Positions 33,743-44,766 of a stretch of DNA of 64,000 nucleotides are shown here, one piece after another. The DNA is taken from assembly GCA_031763025.1 (NCBI GenBank), contig JASSKH010000001.1:14155265-14219264 (forward strand), in the 5' to 3' direction. Each line of letters opens with the position of its first letter. Position 1 is the stretch's first letter. Origin of the DNA: Macrocystis pyrifera (Eukaryota; Sar; Phaeophyceae; Laminariales; Laminariaceae). The translations under genes and the position numbers were made by a program. The notes below the pieces were generated by a model. That model had not been told where the DNA came from, searched no databases, and saw nothing but the letters and a program-made list of their open reading frames with translations.

Positions 33743-34743
33743 GAATGATGATGCTGTCACGTCAGCTTATTTCCCTGAAATCTAGCCCGCGGTCGCAAGT
33801 CGGGGTGAAAAGCGTCCCGATGCAAGTGTTGTAGGGTGGCGGTGAAAGGTCGGCCTTGATTGGGTCCGGGTCGTCGAGGACCCTGACGATACCCATAAGA
33901 GTTGTTTGAAGGGGGTTCGGTGAGAGGTGCCCTGGGCGCTCTCGCCCAAACTCCAAAATACATTGCGGTCCTGGTAACAACCGTAGAGGGAACCCTCCTG
34001 GTGACCATCTCCATTGCCCCTTGTCCCCCCGGGAGCCGAGGTGGGTCGACATACCCATGCGCCCCGAGGCCACTGCAGAGCTGTACTTAAATTGACACAC
34101 GACAACTATGTTATACCACTCCGGACGAAAATACAAGGGCGGTCTAGACATTGAAGAGAGGAAAAAGTCCTCCTATTTCGGTCCAGGGCGATGTGCGGAA
34201 GTGTGATGGGCCCAAGCTGTACTTTTACCCATCCGACGCAGAACAAAACAAGAAAGAAAAAAATGGCGTGCCTCGGCCCCAGCACGACAGGCTGAGCAGC
34301 TGAAGAGGCGGAGCCAAAGAGTCCGCGGAGCGAGGCCGTAGACGGGGGTGAGGGAAAAAATGTCGGCGCGGGACCGCGACAATTCCGGGTGGGCGGCTCT
34401 GATGCGCATCTGGCGGTATAGGCGGTTGGTTTGGCGATGTTGCGCTGGCGTACCAGACCAGTACCGAAGTCTAGGAGATCGGAAATATTGTAGACCCTGT
34501 TCGCGTTCGCAAGCCAGGTACGTCTGAGGAATCCAGTCCAACGAACTTAGTTCGTACATTACCACGATGACACCACCACGGCCGTGGACGAGTTGGGTGG
34601 CCCGTGATCTGTTCGACCTCTCGAGACCTTCCGGCGACATTTACTATACGATGTCGCCGAGCATGGCACGGTACAGCGAGGGATTTCGTTGCACAGCATT
34701 AGAAGGTGCATTTGGTGAGGTCGGCCGGACGATATTTTGACAG
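33743..34743. other. no gene assigned; open frames on the minus strand
   Basis: Two minus-strand frames of 129 and 155 codons (33762-34151 and 34173-34640) overlap GC-rich DNA. Neither translation is recognisable, and splice borders consistent with the RING-like gene on the plus strand were not found. They may be remnants of a mobile element or chance frames. Confidence 0.3.
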
Positions 34744-36188
34744 GTCGTGTTTGTCATCGGGATTTCTGCAAGGCTTGCATCCAACGACGGAAGCTCAGCG
34801 GTTGGAGCCCCATCCCAGTATGTCTAAAGGAAGATAGAGTTAGAGGACCTTGTCGTGGAGAGGACGGCCATCGGGGATGTCGGAAGCAGGCGTCGGCTCC
34901 ACGGCGAGACTGTTCAGGTACGAGAGTTTCGCCTTGAGCACGGGCGCCGTTGGTGCCTTTCTTGACGCCATGGCGGATGGTGACAACATAATTTCAGATG
35001 TACGCCCAACCACCTATGGTACACGGAGAAGATTGGCGAAAGGGCGTCTTGATCAGTGCCCGAGTGTCCTGATATTCGAAAGCGGCTTTTCGTTTGCCGC
35101 GTCTCCCGCGTCGCGTTCCCTTCGCCAGTGATTAATCCCCAATGTTCCTGTTCTGGCTGGGCATACGAGGCATGACTACGTATGACTGCTTGCTCGTACC
35201 GCTCAGCTGTGTTGCGAGCCTGTGAAACTTGACACTCGTTTCCCTCCTCGTAACTCGTAATACTCTTTTACGTCAGATGCCCGCATCTTACGAAGGGCCA
35301 CACGCTGCCTGGCCAAGCATGCCAGCGACGGCAGGTAAGATCACATCGAACCCTGCTTCATTTTACTTGTTGAGGATGGTGCACACGGTCTAGTAGCTTC
35401 TGTATTCCATATACTCGTATATCGTACGAGTAGGGATATATATATATATAAATATATATTGGCTATATGTAGCATAGATAGCTACTGTACACAACCCTCG
35501 CCGAGCTGTTTCGCCTTTCAGTAAGATAGATACACGAAACGTCTATGGCGCGGGATCTTCGAGATTTTGTTTGTGTGTAAACGCAGTCGTCATTACGATG
35601 GTGCCTGGTTTGAGCCCTGGATCCGCGAGGACGAGCGACACCACTTCACCCACTCAGTAAGTATAAGTTCGTTCTTACTTTGGGCTGGAGAACGCTACAA
35701 TGCCCTTGAAAAATCGTTCAACAATTACGAGCATACAATAGATGCGATTCGTCCCGAGGAAGACAGTACCTGGCACCTTTGGAAATGGACCCACATTTCT
35801 GGGACAAAAGGCATGTAATTACAGTTCAGTAGAGTTGACCTATGTTTGCAGTGGTAAAAGGGTTGAGTACGTACTGTAGCGTGCTGTGATCTTGAAATAT
35901 CATAACTAGGTGTGCACACGCGGCAGATCCTTCCTCGATATGCCCGACCTCGATCACCTCACTCACCCTACGAAGTCCATTCAACAGGCAGACACAACGC
36001 GTCAACACAAAGCCACACGGCGTCCTGCTGAATTGACCCTGGCACCGAACTGCAATGAGTCCAGGAAACAAAGTACTGATATACCGGTAGAAAGCAACGA
36101 ATTGGCGTTTCCCCCCTGTCCCGCCCGGCGTGCGTGCATTCTTCAGGAGGTAGCAGCGCCGGGAAGGGGCGGTTGCCAATCATGGTGA
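34744..36188 (+). CDS. 3' part of a gene with a RING-like Cys/His segment
   Basis: Four exons fit in phase: 34744-34917 (phase 1 in and out), 35277-35334 (1 to 2), 35587-35656 (2 to 0) and 35910-36188 (TGA at 36186-36188). The first exon has VCHRDFCKACIQRRKLSGWS followed by PIPVC. This resembles the second half of a RING finger (C-x-H-x-x-C-x-x-C ... C-P-x-C), with Ile where the usual Cys of CPxC stands. Later exons give DARILRRATRCLAKHASDG and DGAWFEPWIREDERHHFTHS, which I do not recognise. If intact it could be an E3-ligase-type protein; the altered metal ligand and missing first half make that uncertain. The last three exons are duplicated in inverted orientation at 36307-37478. Confidence 0.5.
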
Positions 36189-37478
36189 AAGAGCTGTTGG
36201 TGAGGGTCATGCCTTCGCTCCTGTTGCTGCCATCGTCGCCAATAGAAGGCGCGACTCCAGCCATCGTCTTTCAGTCTCGCCGTTGGTGATGGCCATCTGG
36301 CGCGCGCCAACGACGAGACTGAAACACAACGACTCAAGCCGTGCCTTCTATGGGCGTCGTTGGCAGCAACAGCAGCGACCGCATGACCCTCACCAACAAC
36401 TCATGATTGGCGACCGCCCCTTCCAGCGCTGCTGCCTCCTGAAGAATGCACGCACGCCGGGGAGACGGGGGGAAAACGCCAATTCGTTACTTGCTACCGG
36501 TCGGTGTGTCAGAACTTTTTTCCTGGACTTATTGCGGTTCGGTGCGAGGGTCAATTCAGCAGGACGCCGTGTGGCTTATGTTGACAAGCTGTGTCTGCCT
36601 GTTGAATGGGTTCCGTAGGGTGAGTGAGATGATCGGGGCCGGGCTTATCGAGGAAGGATCTGCTGCGCGTGCACCCCTAGTTATGATATTTCAAGATCAC
36701 AGCACGCTACAGTACGTATTCAACCAGGCACGCGGACCACCTACTACTACTATTGTATACTCATTGTTGAACGATTTTTCAAGGGTATCATACTCGTAGC
36801 GTTCTCCAGCTCAAAGTGAGAACGTACTTGTAGTTACTGAGTGGGAGAGATGGTGTCGCTCGTCCTTGCGAATCCAGGGCTCTAACCAGGCACCGTCGTG
36901 ATGACGACTGCGATTACACACACACATTTACATAAACAAAATCTCGAAAATTCGGCGCCATACAAGACGTTTCGCGTATCTTACTGGCAGGCGAAGCTCC
37001 ACGGCGACGGCTGTCTACTAAAGTAGCGATGCTACTCGTACATTATATAAAAAGCCAATATAAATATATAGCTCTACTCGTACGATATATACGAAATACG
37101 GAAGCTGCACTACAGCATAGACCGAGTGCGCCATCCTCATCACGTAAATTGAAACAGGGTTCGATATTATCTTACCTGCCGTCGCTGGCATGCTTGGCCA
37201 GGCAGCGTGTAGCCCTTCGTAAGATGCCGGCATCTGACATACAGAGTATTGCGAGTTTCGAGCAGGAAAACGAGTGTCAAGTTTCACAGGCTCGCAACAC
37301 AGCTGAGCGGTAAGAGCAAAGCAGTCACACGTAGTCATGCCTCGTATGCCCAGCCAGAACAGGTCCTGGAGCGTTGGGGATTAATCACTAGCGAAGAGAA
37401 CGCGACACGGGAGAGGCGGCAAACGAAAAGCCGCTTCCGAATATCTGGACACTCGGGCACTGATCAATGTACGCAGAG
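35049..37478. repeat. large imperfect palindrome: inverted tail-to-tail duplication
   Basis: The left arm 35049-36286 is the reverse complement of the right arm 36307-37478. Identity is about 80-85 percent by eye, with indels, around a spacer of about 20 bp (near GGCCATCTGGCGCGCG). Matching pairs include CAGTGCCCGAGTGTCC / GGACACTCGGGCACTG at the outer ends and CAGTCTCG-CCGTTGG / CCAACG-ACGAGACTG at the centre. The arms contain the last three exons of the gene at 34744-36188. The divergence between arms argues against an assembly artefact. Confidence 0.85.
36510..37233 (-). pseudogene. inverted truncated paralogue of the RING-like gene
   Basis: The minus strand repeats two exons with identical lengths and borders: 37176-37233 (58 nt) and 36838-36907 (70 nt). 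The predicted peptides differ by a few residues (DAGILRRATRCLAKHASDG; DGAWLEPWIRKDERHHLSHS). A third exon starts near 36676. There a one-base indel after CAGGCAGACACA, relative to the left copy, changes the frame and gives an early TGA. The homology stops upstream of exon 37233, so the RING-like exon is absent. It is therefore a 5'-truncated, probably non-functional copy, although conservation of both short exons suggests it was once constrained. Confidence 0.55.
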
Positions 37479-37535
37479 TCCCTTTGTTTGGCGTCCGCGA
37501 GGAAAGGCGCTCGGAATCAAACCAACCAAGCTCGA

Positions 37536-38035
37536 ATGCCTACGCCCCGAAACCAAATCACATCAAAGCAAAGCAAAGCAAACCGAACAGCGAAAAAGTC
37601 GGCAACCTTTTGCTTCGGCGCACATGGCGCCGCCACCGCCGCCCGGCCCGCCGTCCCGGCTGACAAAGACTTGACGATATATGTAGCATCTTCGTCAACC
37701 AGTTAGTTGCTGTGCCGAAGGCCTGCGAGCATCGACCGAGAATGTAGCATGGAAGGGCTCGTTTGCTGTTGTTGGCTGCCGCGTGAGTTCTGCCCAAACA
37801 AATCCAAACAGTTTCAATGAGGTTGTTTGTTGTGCTTGTTGTTGTGCAGAGGAGTTTTACTACTGTAATTATCATAATCTGCTCGGCTGCAGCCACGCAG
37901 CATACGAAGAAGGGCACGGCGTATCGACTTCGCACCTCTTATGCTACTCAGCAGCATGCAACCACCGAGCCGGGCGGTGGGTATGCTCCCGCACGGGCTC
38001 CCGCTCCTGTGGCGCAAATCAACCCCACGTTTTGA
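37536..38035 (+). CDS. possible two-exon small protein with a hydrophobic segment
   Basis: Exon 1 is 37536-37682 (ATG, donor TAT|GTAGCA) and exon 2 is 37850-38035 (after a GTTGTTGTGCAG acceptor, TGA at the end), both phase 0, about 110 residues. Residues 1-44 are rich in Thr, Ser, Lys, Arg and Ala with few acids, like a targeting peptide. A hydrophobic run follows the junction (TTVIIIICSAAA), and the tail is Pro/Ala-rich. A different frame is also open in exon 2 and is Cys/His-rich. No family is recognised, and the acceptor tract is GT- rather than CT-rich. Confidence 0.3.
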
Positions 38036-38119
38036 TTAGTTGGTATATACGTCAGGCAAATCCCACGCTGCTTGTGTTGGGAGGACACATAGGCAAAGGT
38101 GCTGCGTAGGGACCGGTCT

Positions 38120-39200
38120 TTTTGGGCGCGTCAAAGGCAACTTTGGCGTTGTTATATTGTTTTTTAGAGGAGCAGGACGGTCAGTCAAGGGGTCAAACCG
38201 CGGTCTGCTATTTCGTACCAGAATGTATCAACTCCAAAGATCTCTCCACGCGGAGGGATGTAACGGACACAAAATGGAGTTCCAAAGTATTGAAAGGCCC
38301 AACCTATTCTCAAACCCCGTAAACCCGCCCCTCCCTGTCATGGCCATCAAACAGAAACAGGACCTCCCATGCCTACAGTACGAACCCCACACCTAGCCCC
38401 GGGACCCATTGCGCAACAAGAGCAGGCCATGATATGGCCTCACATTGGACTTGCCCGCTTTTCCTGAAGGTGCTACTCGTATACCTTCCATATACTGTCA
38501 CTGGCAACGCCAACAACAAGAGCATACTGGTAGAACGCTCGTTTTCCCCAGTGCGGAGATCTGCCTGGGTAGCACCTCGGATGATCTGCGCCCGCCAGAG
38601 CGGCAGACGATCGCCACCGATGCCGACGTGGGATTCCAGTTACGCTATGAGCCCAGTAGGATATGACGACAGGGGTGACGGCAACGGTACAGCAGGGAAT
38701 CAGGCAAGCGTCCTCTACCAATTCGTAGAGTTTTTGTTACTCAGGGCAAGTTGCAGTCAGGAAGAAGAGTACACTCGCATCATCCGCGAGTACGTACTCG
38801 TATTAAAAACCAAGGCCAGGTATATCCCCGGCACCCCGCACCAAGCTCGACCAAAAAAGAGTGCGTACGCATGGATACGGGAACAGGACAGGAGAAGTTC
38901 ACAGATGGTTTGGTCAGACAAGTCGCGTGGGGTAGGCCACGGCTCTTGCACTGGGATCATCAGCTGCTGTACCTGTCTCTCTGACTTTGAACAAATCCTG
39001 CAGACGTCGGGATCTCCTTCCTCCTGTACTGCTGTATCGGTATACCAGTACAAAATACAAAACGTAAAATCGGAAGCAGCAAGACTGCCCGTTCGGAATT
39101 CGGAATGCACCGGCGGAGAAATTGCATGCACCACGTCAAAGGTTCTTGTAGATTTGCACGTATTTTTGTACACCACCTGGCACCCTGTTCCCATTTAGTA
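38120..39200 (+). other. cluster of open frames, unclassified
   Basis: A 254-codon plus-strand frame (38434-39198) overlaps shorter frames in other phases and a 145-codon frame on the minus strand. The segment at 38164-38320 (AVCYFVPECINSKDLSTRRD) and that at 38445-38666 have globular composition, but are broken by stops. I cannot name a family. A decayed mobile-element ORF is possible. Confidence 0.25.
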
Positions 39201-39300
39201 CTTTGACCCCGCAGTGGGCCCATCCCATTTGGCGTACATAGAACTACTTACAGATATCTCACTCTCTGAGCGTGCTCCATTGGTACATCCCTGGCCTCTC

Positions 39301-40500
39301 AGGGCGTGTCTTAACCCCCCTCAGGGTGTGTCCAAACATAATCGAAATCGAAAATCGAAAATCGAAAATCGAGTTGATAATAAACAAGGCGCTGATTGGT
39401 CCCTGGTCAAAACATGTTCCCCTTCGTTTTTTAGGTTCCGAAAAAATGAACGATTTACAACCCAATGCCAAAATCAAAAAGTTGACGGCTGGAAGTCGAA
39501 AAGGAAATCGAAAGCACGAACAGCAACAATTCAGCACGTCCTGCTGGTCAGCGCAGCCACGTCAAAATATCACATCAGGACCGCCGTATACAGCATCCAA
39601 CCCACAGCTAGCACGGCAACACAGCCGCACAGACCCCCCGTAAACAGCCAGCAGGCGAACCACAACACCAACCCCGACGTTCTCGGGCCTTTGTTTCCCG
39701 GCGTTCGAGCCAGAGCGAACATAGTTTGAGGAAAATTCAGGATGATACCCTCGAGAACGAGGTCGGAAGTTCGTTCTCAGAATAATTTCAAGTTTGATCT
39801 CGGGGCGTCAACGTTGGACGCGCCACCACCTCCATGGGAGGCCCAACGACCTCCCAAAATCGAACTGCCGTCGCGTTTGCCTGCTTGTGTGGTAGATCTG
39901 CGTTGCCGAGCGCTAGATTGCCGGCATGTGTGCACAGATGCGAACGGCCTACTAGGTTGTGCTCTCCGTTGCTTTTCGCCTGGACTTCTATTTTCACTTT
40001 TCGATTCTGTTTAGACACCTCGGCAAATTTTTATCGAAATCGAAATGAATTCGATTTTCGATTGAGCTTTTCGAATTCTGTTTAGACACACCCTCAGAGA
40101 GCATTGGAACGAACCGAATGGAACATTGCTTGCCGCATGAATTGGTGCTGATTGGTTGCGGGAAACGAATATATTCAGTGCAGCCCGAGAAAAATAGTAT
40201 ATTTAGGAAGAAAAACTGTTGCACCCCTTTTTCTTGTTTGGGACGACCAAACGGCCCGACCGAACGGGAACAAATCGGATCTTATTTGAGTACATGGACA
40301 TCACCGAAGATGGATGTGAACAACAATTTGCCGTGGCATGTGCGAAAGATACCGTTCGTACTGATTCGGCTGGCGCGGCCCAGCATTCTGCATGGACCTA
40401 AACACGTTTTTTTTAGATAGGAACGGAACGAATGACCACGAGCAGCCTCGTTCCGTTCCTCTCGTTCCTATGCTCCTTGGAGGGAGTTAAGACACGCCCT
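39301..40500. mobile_element. nested DNA-transposon-like elements with AGGGYGTGTC termini
   Basis: The outer 15-bp inverted repeat AGGGCGTGTCTTAAC is perfect at 39301-39315 and, complemented, at 40486-40500. Inside it a second pair, AGGGTGTGTCYAAAC, lies at 39322-39336 and 40080-40094, with subterminal CGAAATCGAAAATCG repeats at both ends. A third solo end lies near 40007. The termini resemble hAT-type ends, but no clear 8-bp target duplication is visible and no transposase is encoded. The element is therefore probably non-autonomous, in the region upstream of exon 40636. Confidence 0.6.
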
Positions 40501-40635
40501 CAGAGCTCCCACTTGGGAATCGCCTCCTTTTATTTCTTGCCGGACCTTTCCAGCGGTTGTTGTTTTCTCTATTTTTCTTGGCATTTTCGGTTGTTTTTCC
40601 CTTTTTTCTTCTTTCGCTTGTGTGCGTGCGTGTAG

Positions 40636-43600
40636 TCGGAGCACGGCACCGCGGGCGAGCCCGGCGCCGTCGCGGGTGTCAGCGGGTGCTGGCGGGTAGA
40701 GTGGGGGGTTGAAAGGAGCGCCGTCGCCGTTTTCGTGCCTAGGCGTCGCGTGTACCTCGAGACACGAGGGAAACATGAATGGGCTCTGTCTGGCCCCCAT
40801 CTGCTTAGTTCGATTGAGTGTGTACGAGTTGTTAAGGTTCGTTCGGCATTGCAAGGTAATATTCAAGCGGTACTTATTTTTACGACCGGGCTGAGGTTCA
40901 CAGAGAGAGCTACGCAGTCTGAGCGCCAACATTGTCGAGCTGGCGAACGAGGGCCACGGTGAGCACCGGGCTTCACGCGAAGCGGGCGACGGGGCTTACT
41001 GCGGCAGAGAGGGAGGAAAGCTTGACTCGGACCGAATCGGTGGCGAGGTGGTCGCGAGAGGGGCGGGCGACGTACGAGGCTGAGAGAGAAGCTCTGTTGT
41101 TCGATTTTTTTTTTTGACCGGTGCAAGGTGTTCCAATCGGGCAGAAAATTGTTACATGAGAGGGGACGTTTTTTTTTTTTTTTTTCGAAATTTTTGGTTT
41201 CAGTTTCGTTGTTTTTGCGGTGCTTCTGTGCCGTGCTGTGCTTTATCTTTCGTACGTACATGTATCAGCGTATCAGAAGAAGAAAATATTTACCGTACAT
41301 GGGGTATGTACGTACTGTACGTACGGCATGTGAGCGAGCGGAACCGCCGCGACGCGAAGCGAATGTGGCATCCGAGCTGTTTTCTCCTGAAGCATGGCAA
41401 CGGGACTCTTGGCATTATCAAGTCGCCACTTTGCAAGTACGATCACACAAAAACTGTAGCAATCATGGATCTCTGCCAGCTTCGCACAATTTGATGTACT
41501 TCTCCTTCCTGAGCGAGCGTAGCGGGCAGCGTAGGCCGCCCGCGGAGCGAAGCGCCTAGTACAACCGTATTGAATTGTCGTGCAAATCTGGGGAGCCTTG
41601 GACGCACGTGCGTTTTCTCCTCCTCTGCTTGCAATGAGTTCCCACCCACAGTTTTACGCACACGTATCCCCGGTGGCTTAGTAGGTGGTCCACGTGCCTA
41701 CTAAGATCAAATTCGTGGGTTCAAGTCTCACCGAGTACATACTCGTAAGGACTCTTTCTTGCATAAAAATTTATTAGAGGAAAGCGCGAAAGCGAGAGTT
41801 AGTTACATTCCATGAAAATCGGCGAGCAGTGGGAATGCTCAACCCTATGCGCGACAAAAAATAAAAGCACGTGCCGGGGGGGAGAAGGGACGGCACCTGT
41901 GACCACGGCTTGTCCAGAAGAAGACCGCTGAGGGTAAAACCTCCTACGAGTTGAGCTGGAAAGTGAAAGTGATGATGAAAAAAAAAAATTAAAAAAAACC
42001 CCCGATGTGCAAGCAAACGAGCAAGGATGGCGGTACTACCTCTTTACTCGTACTACCATTGGTTCAGCACATACTCCCTACAGTCTCTGCTTCTCGCAGA
42101 GCGATCGTAGGCTTGTAGAGCTACTGATTCTGGACTCATGATATTTGCTAACACAGCAACACAACGACACCCGTGGAAGCACGACTTCGATTTTCGGATT
42201 GGACACCATGTCACGAGATTTCGGCTGTGCGTGCATCATGTATAATATGATCTGGAGGTCACCCTTCGCTCGCGCTGTCCTCCCCGCACATGCGCGCGCC
42301 CTACCTTCGATTCTACAGATGTCACCCGATCATACGTTTTCTTTTGCGCTCTGCAGTTTCACGCGGCGGGTTGACTCTAGCGAGAATGGAGCGTGTGTTT
42401 TGCAAAGCTAGGGCGTATCGAGTTTCAAACCACCTGCCTTGATGCGGTGTATTCAACTTGGCAATGTTAGCGGCAGGTGCAACACCCCAGGTTCAGAATT
42501 CGGGCGCCCATCACCGATCGAGGTATCTCCATTTTGTCCCCTGTTAAACGGCTACTGCTGTAACTGTACCTGCGTGAACAGCTGAACCCTATAGCGCCTG
42601 GGTTGGCCATTGACCCACCACCAGTATGAATAGTATAGTGCCAGATACCGGTTTGTCGTTTTTGTACAGCGTTTTCGCCAAAGGGTGGCGACAATGCAGC
42701 GGACTGCAGATTTCGTCGATTGTTCCTCGCATTACGCACGAGCGCCCAGCAATGGGCCCTAAGCCGACGTTGCGCACGCAACAATCACGCGGCATTCGCC
42801 CCGCCTCGCCCCGCCTCGCCCCCGCCCGGTCTCGCCAATGTTGACTAATTGACCCCCTCCCGCCTCGCCCTCCTCTGGCAGGGGACAGGAGCAAGAGGCG
42901 GGGGAGAGGGCGAAAAGGGCGACAGCAATCGCAACTCTGCAGACGACGGAAAAGTGGATCAAGACGGCGGTGGCAGCAGGAGCAGCAGTAACACCAGCGG
43001 CAGCAGCGGTGGGGGCAGTGGTGTCAACGACGGGAAGGGCGGCGGCGGCGGCGGCGGCGGCGGCGGAGAGGGGAAAGGTGTCACGGACCCGACCGGGGAC
43101 AGTAGAGGTGCCTCAGCCTTGGAGAGACAGTTCGCGAAGCCCGCGGCGGCCAAGGGGGGACTGAGCGAGGGGCTTGGCAAGGGTACGCCTTCTCCGGGAC
43201 AGAGGCTCCGGTTACAACAGGAAAACCTGGAACTGAGGTGAATGAAGCGATGTGTACTGGGCGAAGGGTCGGGAGCGGGGCAGAGAGGGCTGGGGTGGGG
43301 AGGAGTATACAATGCAGCCAGATTAACGCGCGCTGGAGAAAATGTCGTTCGGTGTGAGGTGCGCTGTTGATACGAAAACGGAGAACGTATAAGGCCGGAC
43401 GTAGCGAGAGTTGCCCCATGATATACGAACTCCACGGAGTTTCATCGCGAAATATGGTCTTGATGCTCGCCGACTGACGCCAGCAGCATGCAGCACGTGG
43501 CAGCCCGGCTAAATACGGAGGCCAACGCATAAACCACAGGGGAAGGGGTTGCGTTGCTCACGGATCCTGCGTCGTGGCTTGCACTCAGAAATGGCTGCAT

Positions 43601-43910
43601 CGTTTCGCCGATCGATCCTTGCGGCTTGTGCTCGGGAACGTGGGAACGTGGACACCAGGGGAGGGTGCTTACCTCGTACCTAATATTGGTTTTGAAATAA
43701 AAATACTGCATGGGTGCGTTGTACGCGGTAGTCACATGCCAACGTGAGTGAGGTTATTTCGCGGCTGAAAACTTATTATGAGGTCATGCTGTCCGCAGGA
43801 AGCGCGCGCTCAGCGTCTTTCACCCCGCCTCGCTGCGTGTAGAGGGTGGCGGCGAGAAGTCCACGGCCCATGCTGTACCTGATTGCCCTTTGACGATCCC
43901 GCCGTGCTAG
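40636..43910 (+). CDS. 3' part of a gene for a Gly/Ser-rich protein
   Basis: Exons 40636-40695, 40904-40958, 42889-43237 and 43799-43910 (TAG at 43908-43910) are compatible in phase (0-0, 0-1, 1-2, 2-stop). The second exon is helical (RELRSLSANIVELANEGH). The third is a disordered Gly/Ser/Asp-rich linker with a run of about ten Gly, ending with a short charged helix (RLRLQQENLELR). The last exon adds a 37-residue tail. The 40636 acceptor follows a long, well-formed pyrimidine tract. No catalytic motif is seen. The first exon is the weakest part, and the gene may extend further upstream. Function unknown. Confidence 0.5.
41668..41745 (+). repeat. tRNA-like (SINE-head) sequence
   Basis: GGTGGCTTAGTAGGT resembles a Pol III A box and GGGTTCAAGTCTC, about 43 nt later, a B box. 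A cloverleaf does not form: CTTAGTAGG pairs with CCTACTAAG instead, and the acceptor arms do not match. It is therefore a tRNA-derived repeat rather than a working tRNA gene. Confidence 0.5.
41790..41960 (-). repeat. dispersed repeat, minus-strand copy of 57600-57770
   Basis: Its complement reads GGACAAGCCGTGGTCACAGG, then CCCTTCTCCCCCC and TTTTTGTCGCGCATAGGGTT, then GCTCGCCGATT. This is colinear with 57615-57755 (GGACAAGCCGTGGTGGTCAC and onward). Confidence 0.7.
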
Positions 43911-44766
43911 AGACTCGCGGCGTTTCAAACAGCGCATATACTGCTGTTTGAGTCGGTTTTTTCTCTCGTTGTCGTAGGCCGTCGTGGTGCTTCCGCGAAA
44001 GAAGAGTATTGTACACAATAACCCAACGTTGCCCGCATACCAACAGTATAGGCCTGGAAGAGATAATTCGAGCTTCCGGGCGGTGTCGCGCTGCCACAGG
44101 AATTTTCGGGCGGGGTCGCGCGCAGGGATCAAGCCGCAGAGTAAATCCTCTGTTGGTCTATTAATAGCCTCCGCGTGTGATACGCCGCGGGGTGCATCAG
44201 CTCATGTTCACTTTTAACAGCACGGCTGATTGCTCGTCTCTCGCCTAGTTGCGCAGCTCGCCAAACACAGGGTTATGCTTGTCAGGCAGGGTCCAGCTTT
44301 GTTTTGTAGCGACTCAGAGCATTTGCACTATCGCCGCTATCATGACGTGGGGTGAGGGATGTGATTATCGCATTGCGACTTGTCCGCATAATCTACCTGT
44401 GCCACGTGATAAGATTGTCCTTTAGTAGGTCGGGGGGGGGGTTCGTGCAACATGATCGCTTCCATCCTATCAACATATACTTGTCTCCACAGCTGTCCCT
44501 ACCGAACATTTTCGAACACTGACGCTGGGGGATGACCTCCACCCTCGAGGGCGATGATATGGTAGGAGCCTGCGTACTGCGGTACAGTAGCACGGGGGGC
44601 GGCGCGAGGGGGCGGGGTTGAAGAGGCCGCTGATCTATCGATGTCACCGCCGGGCTGTGTGACTGTAGCCCTTCCCTGTGCCGGCCACCCGTGTCTCCTT
44701 GTATTATAGCCTTGGGGGACTCTTTTGCACGACCCCTCACCCACACTCTCCTGCCTCCCTCTCTCG

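Noticed and set aside
41676..41745. tRNA gene
   Set aside because: A- and B-box-like motifs are present, but acceptor, D and anticodon stems do not pair as a cloverleaf. A different hairpin forms instead.
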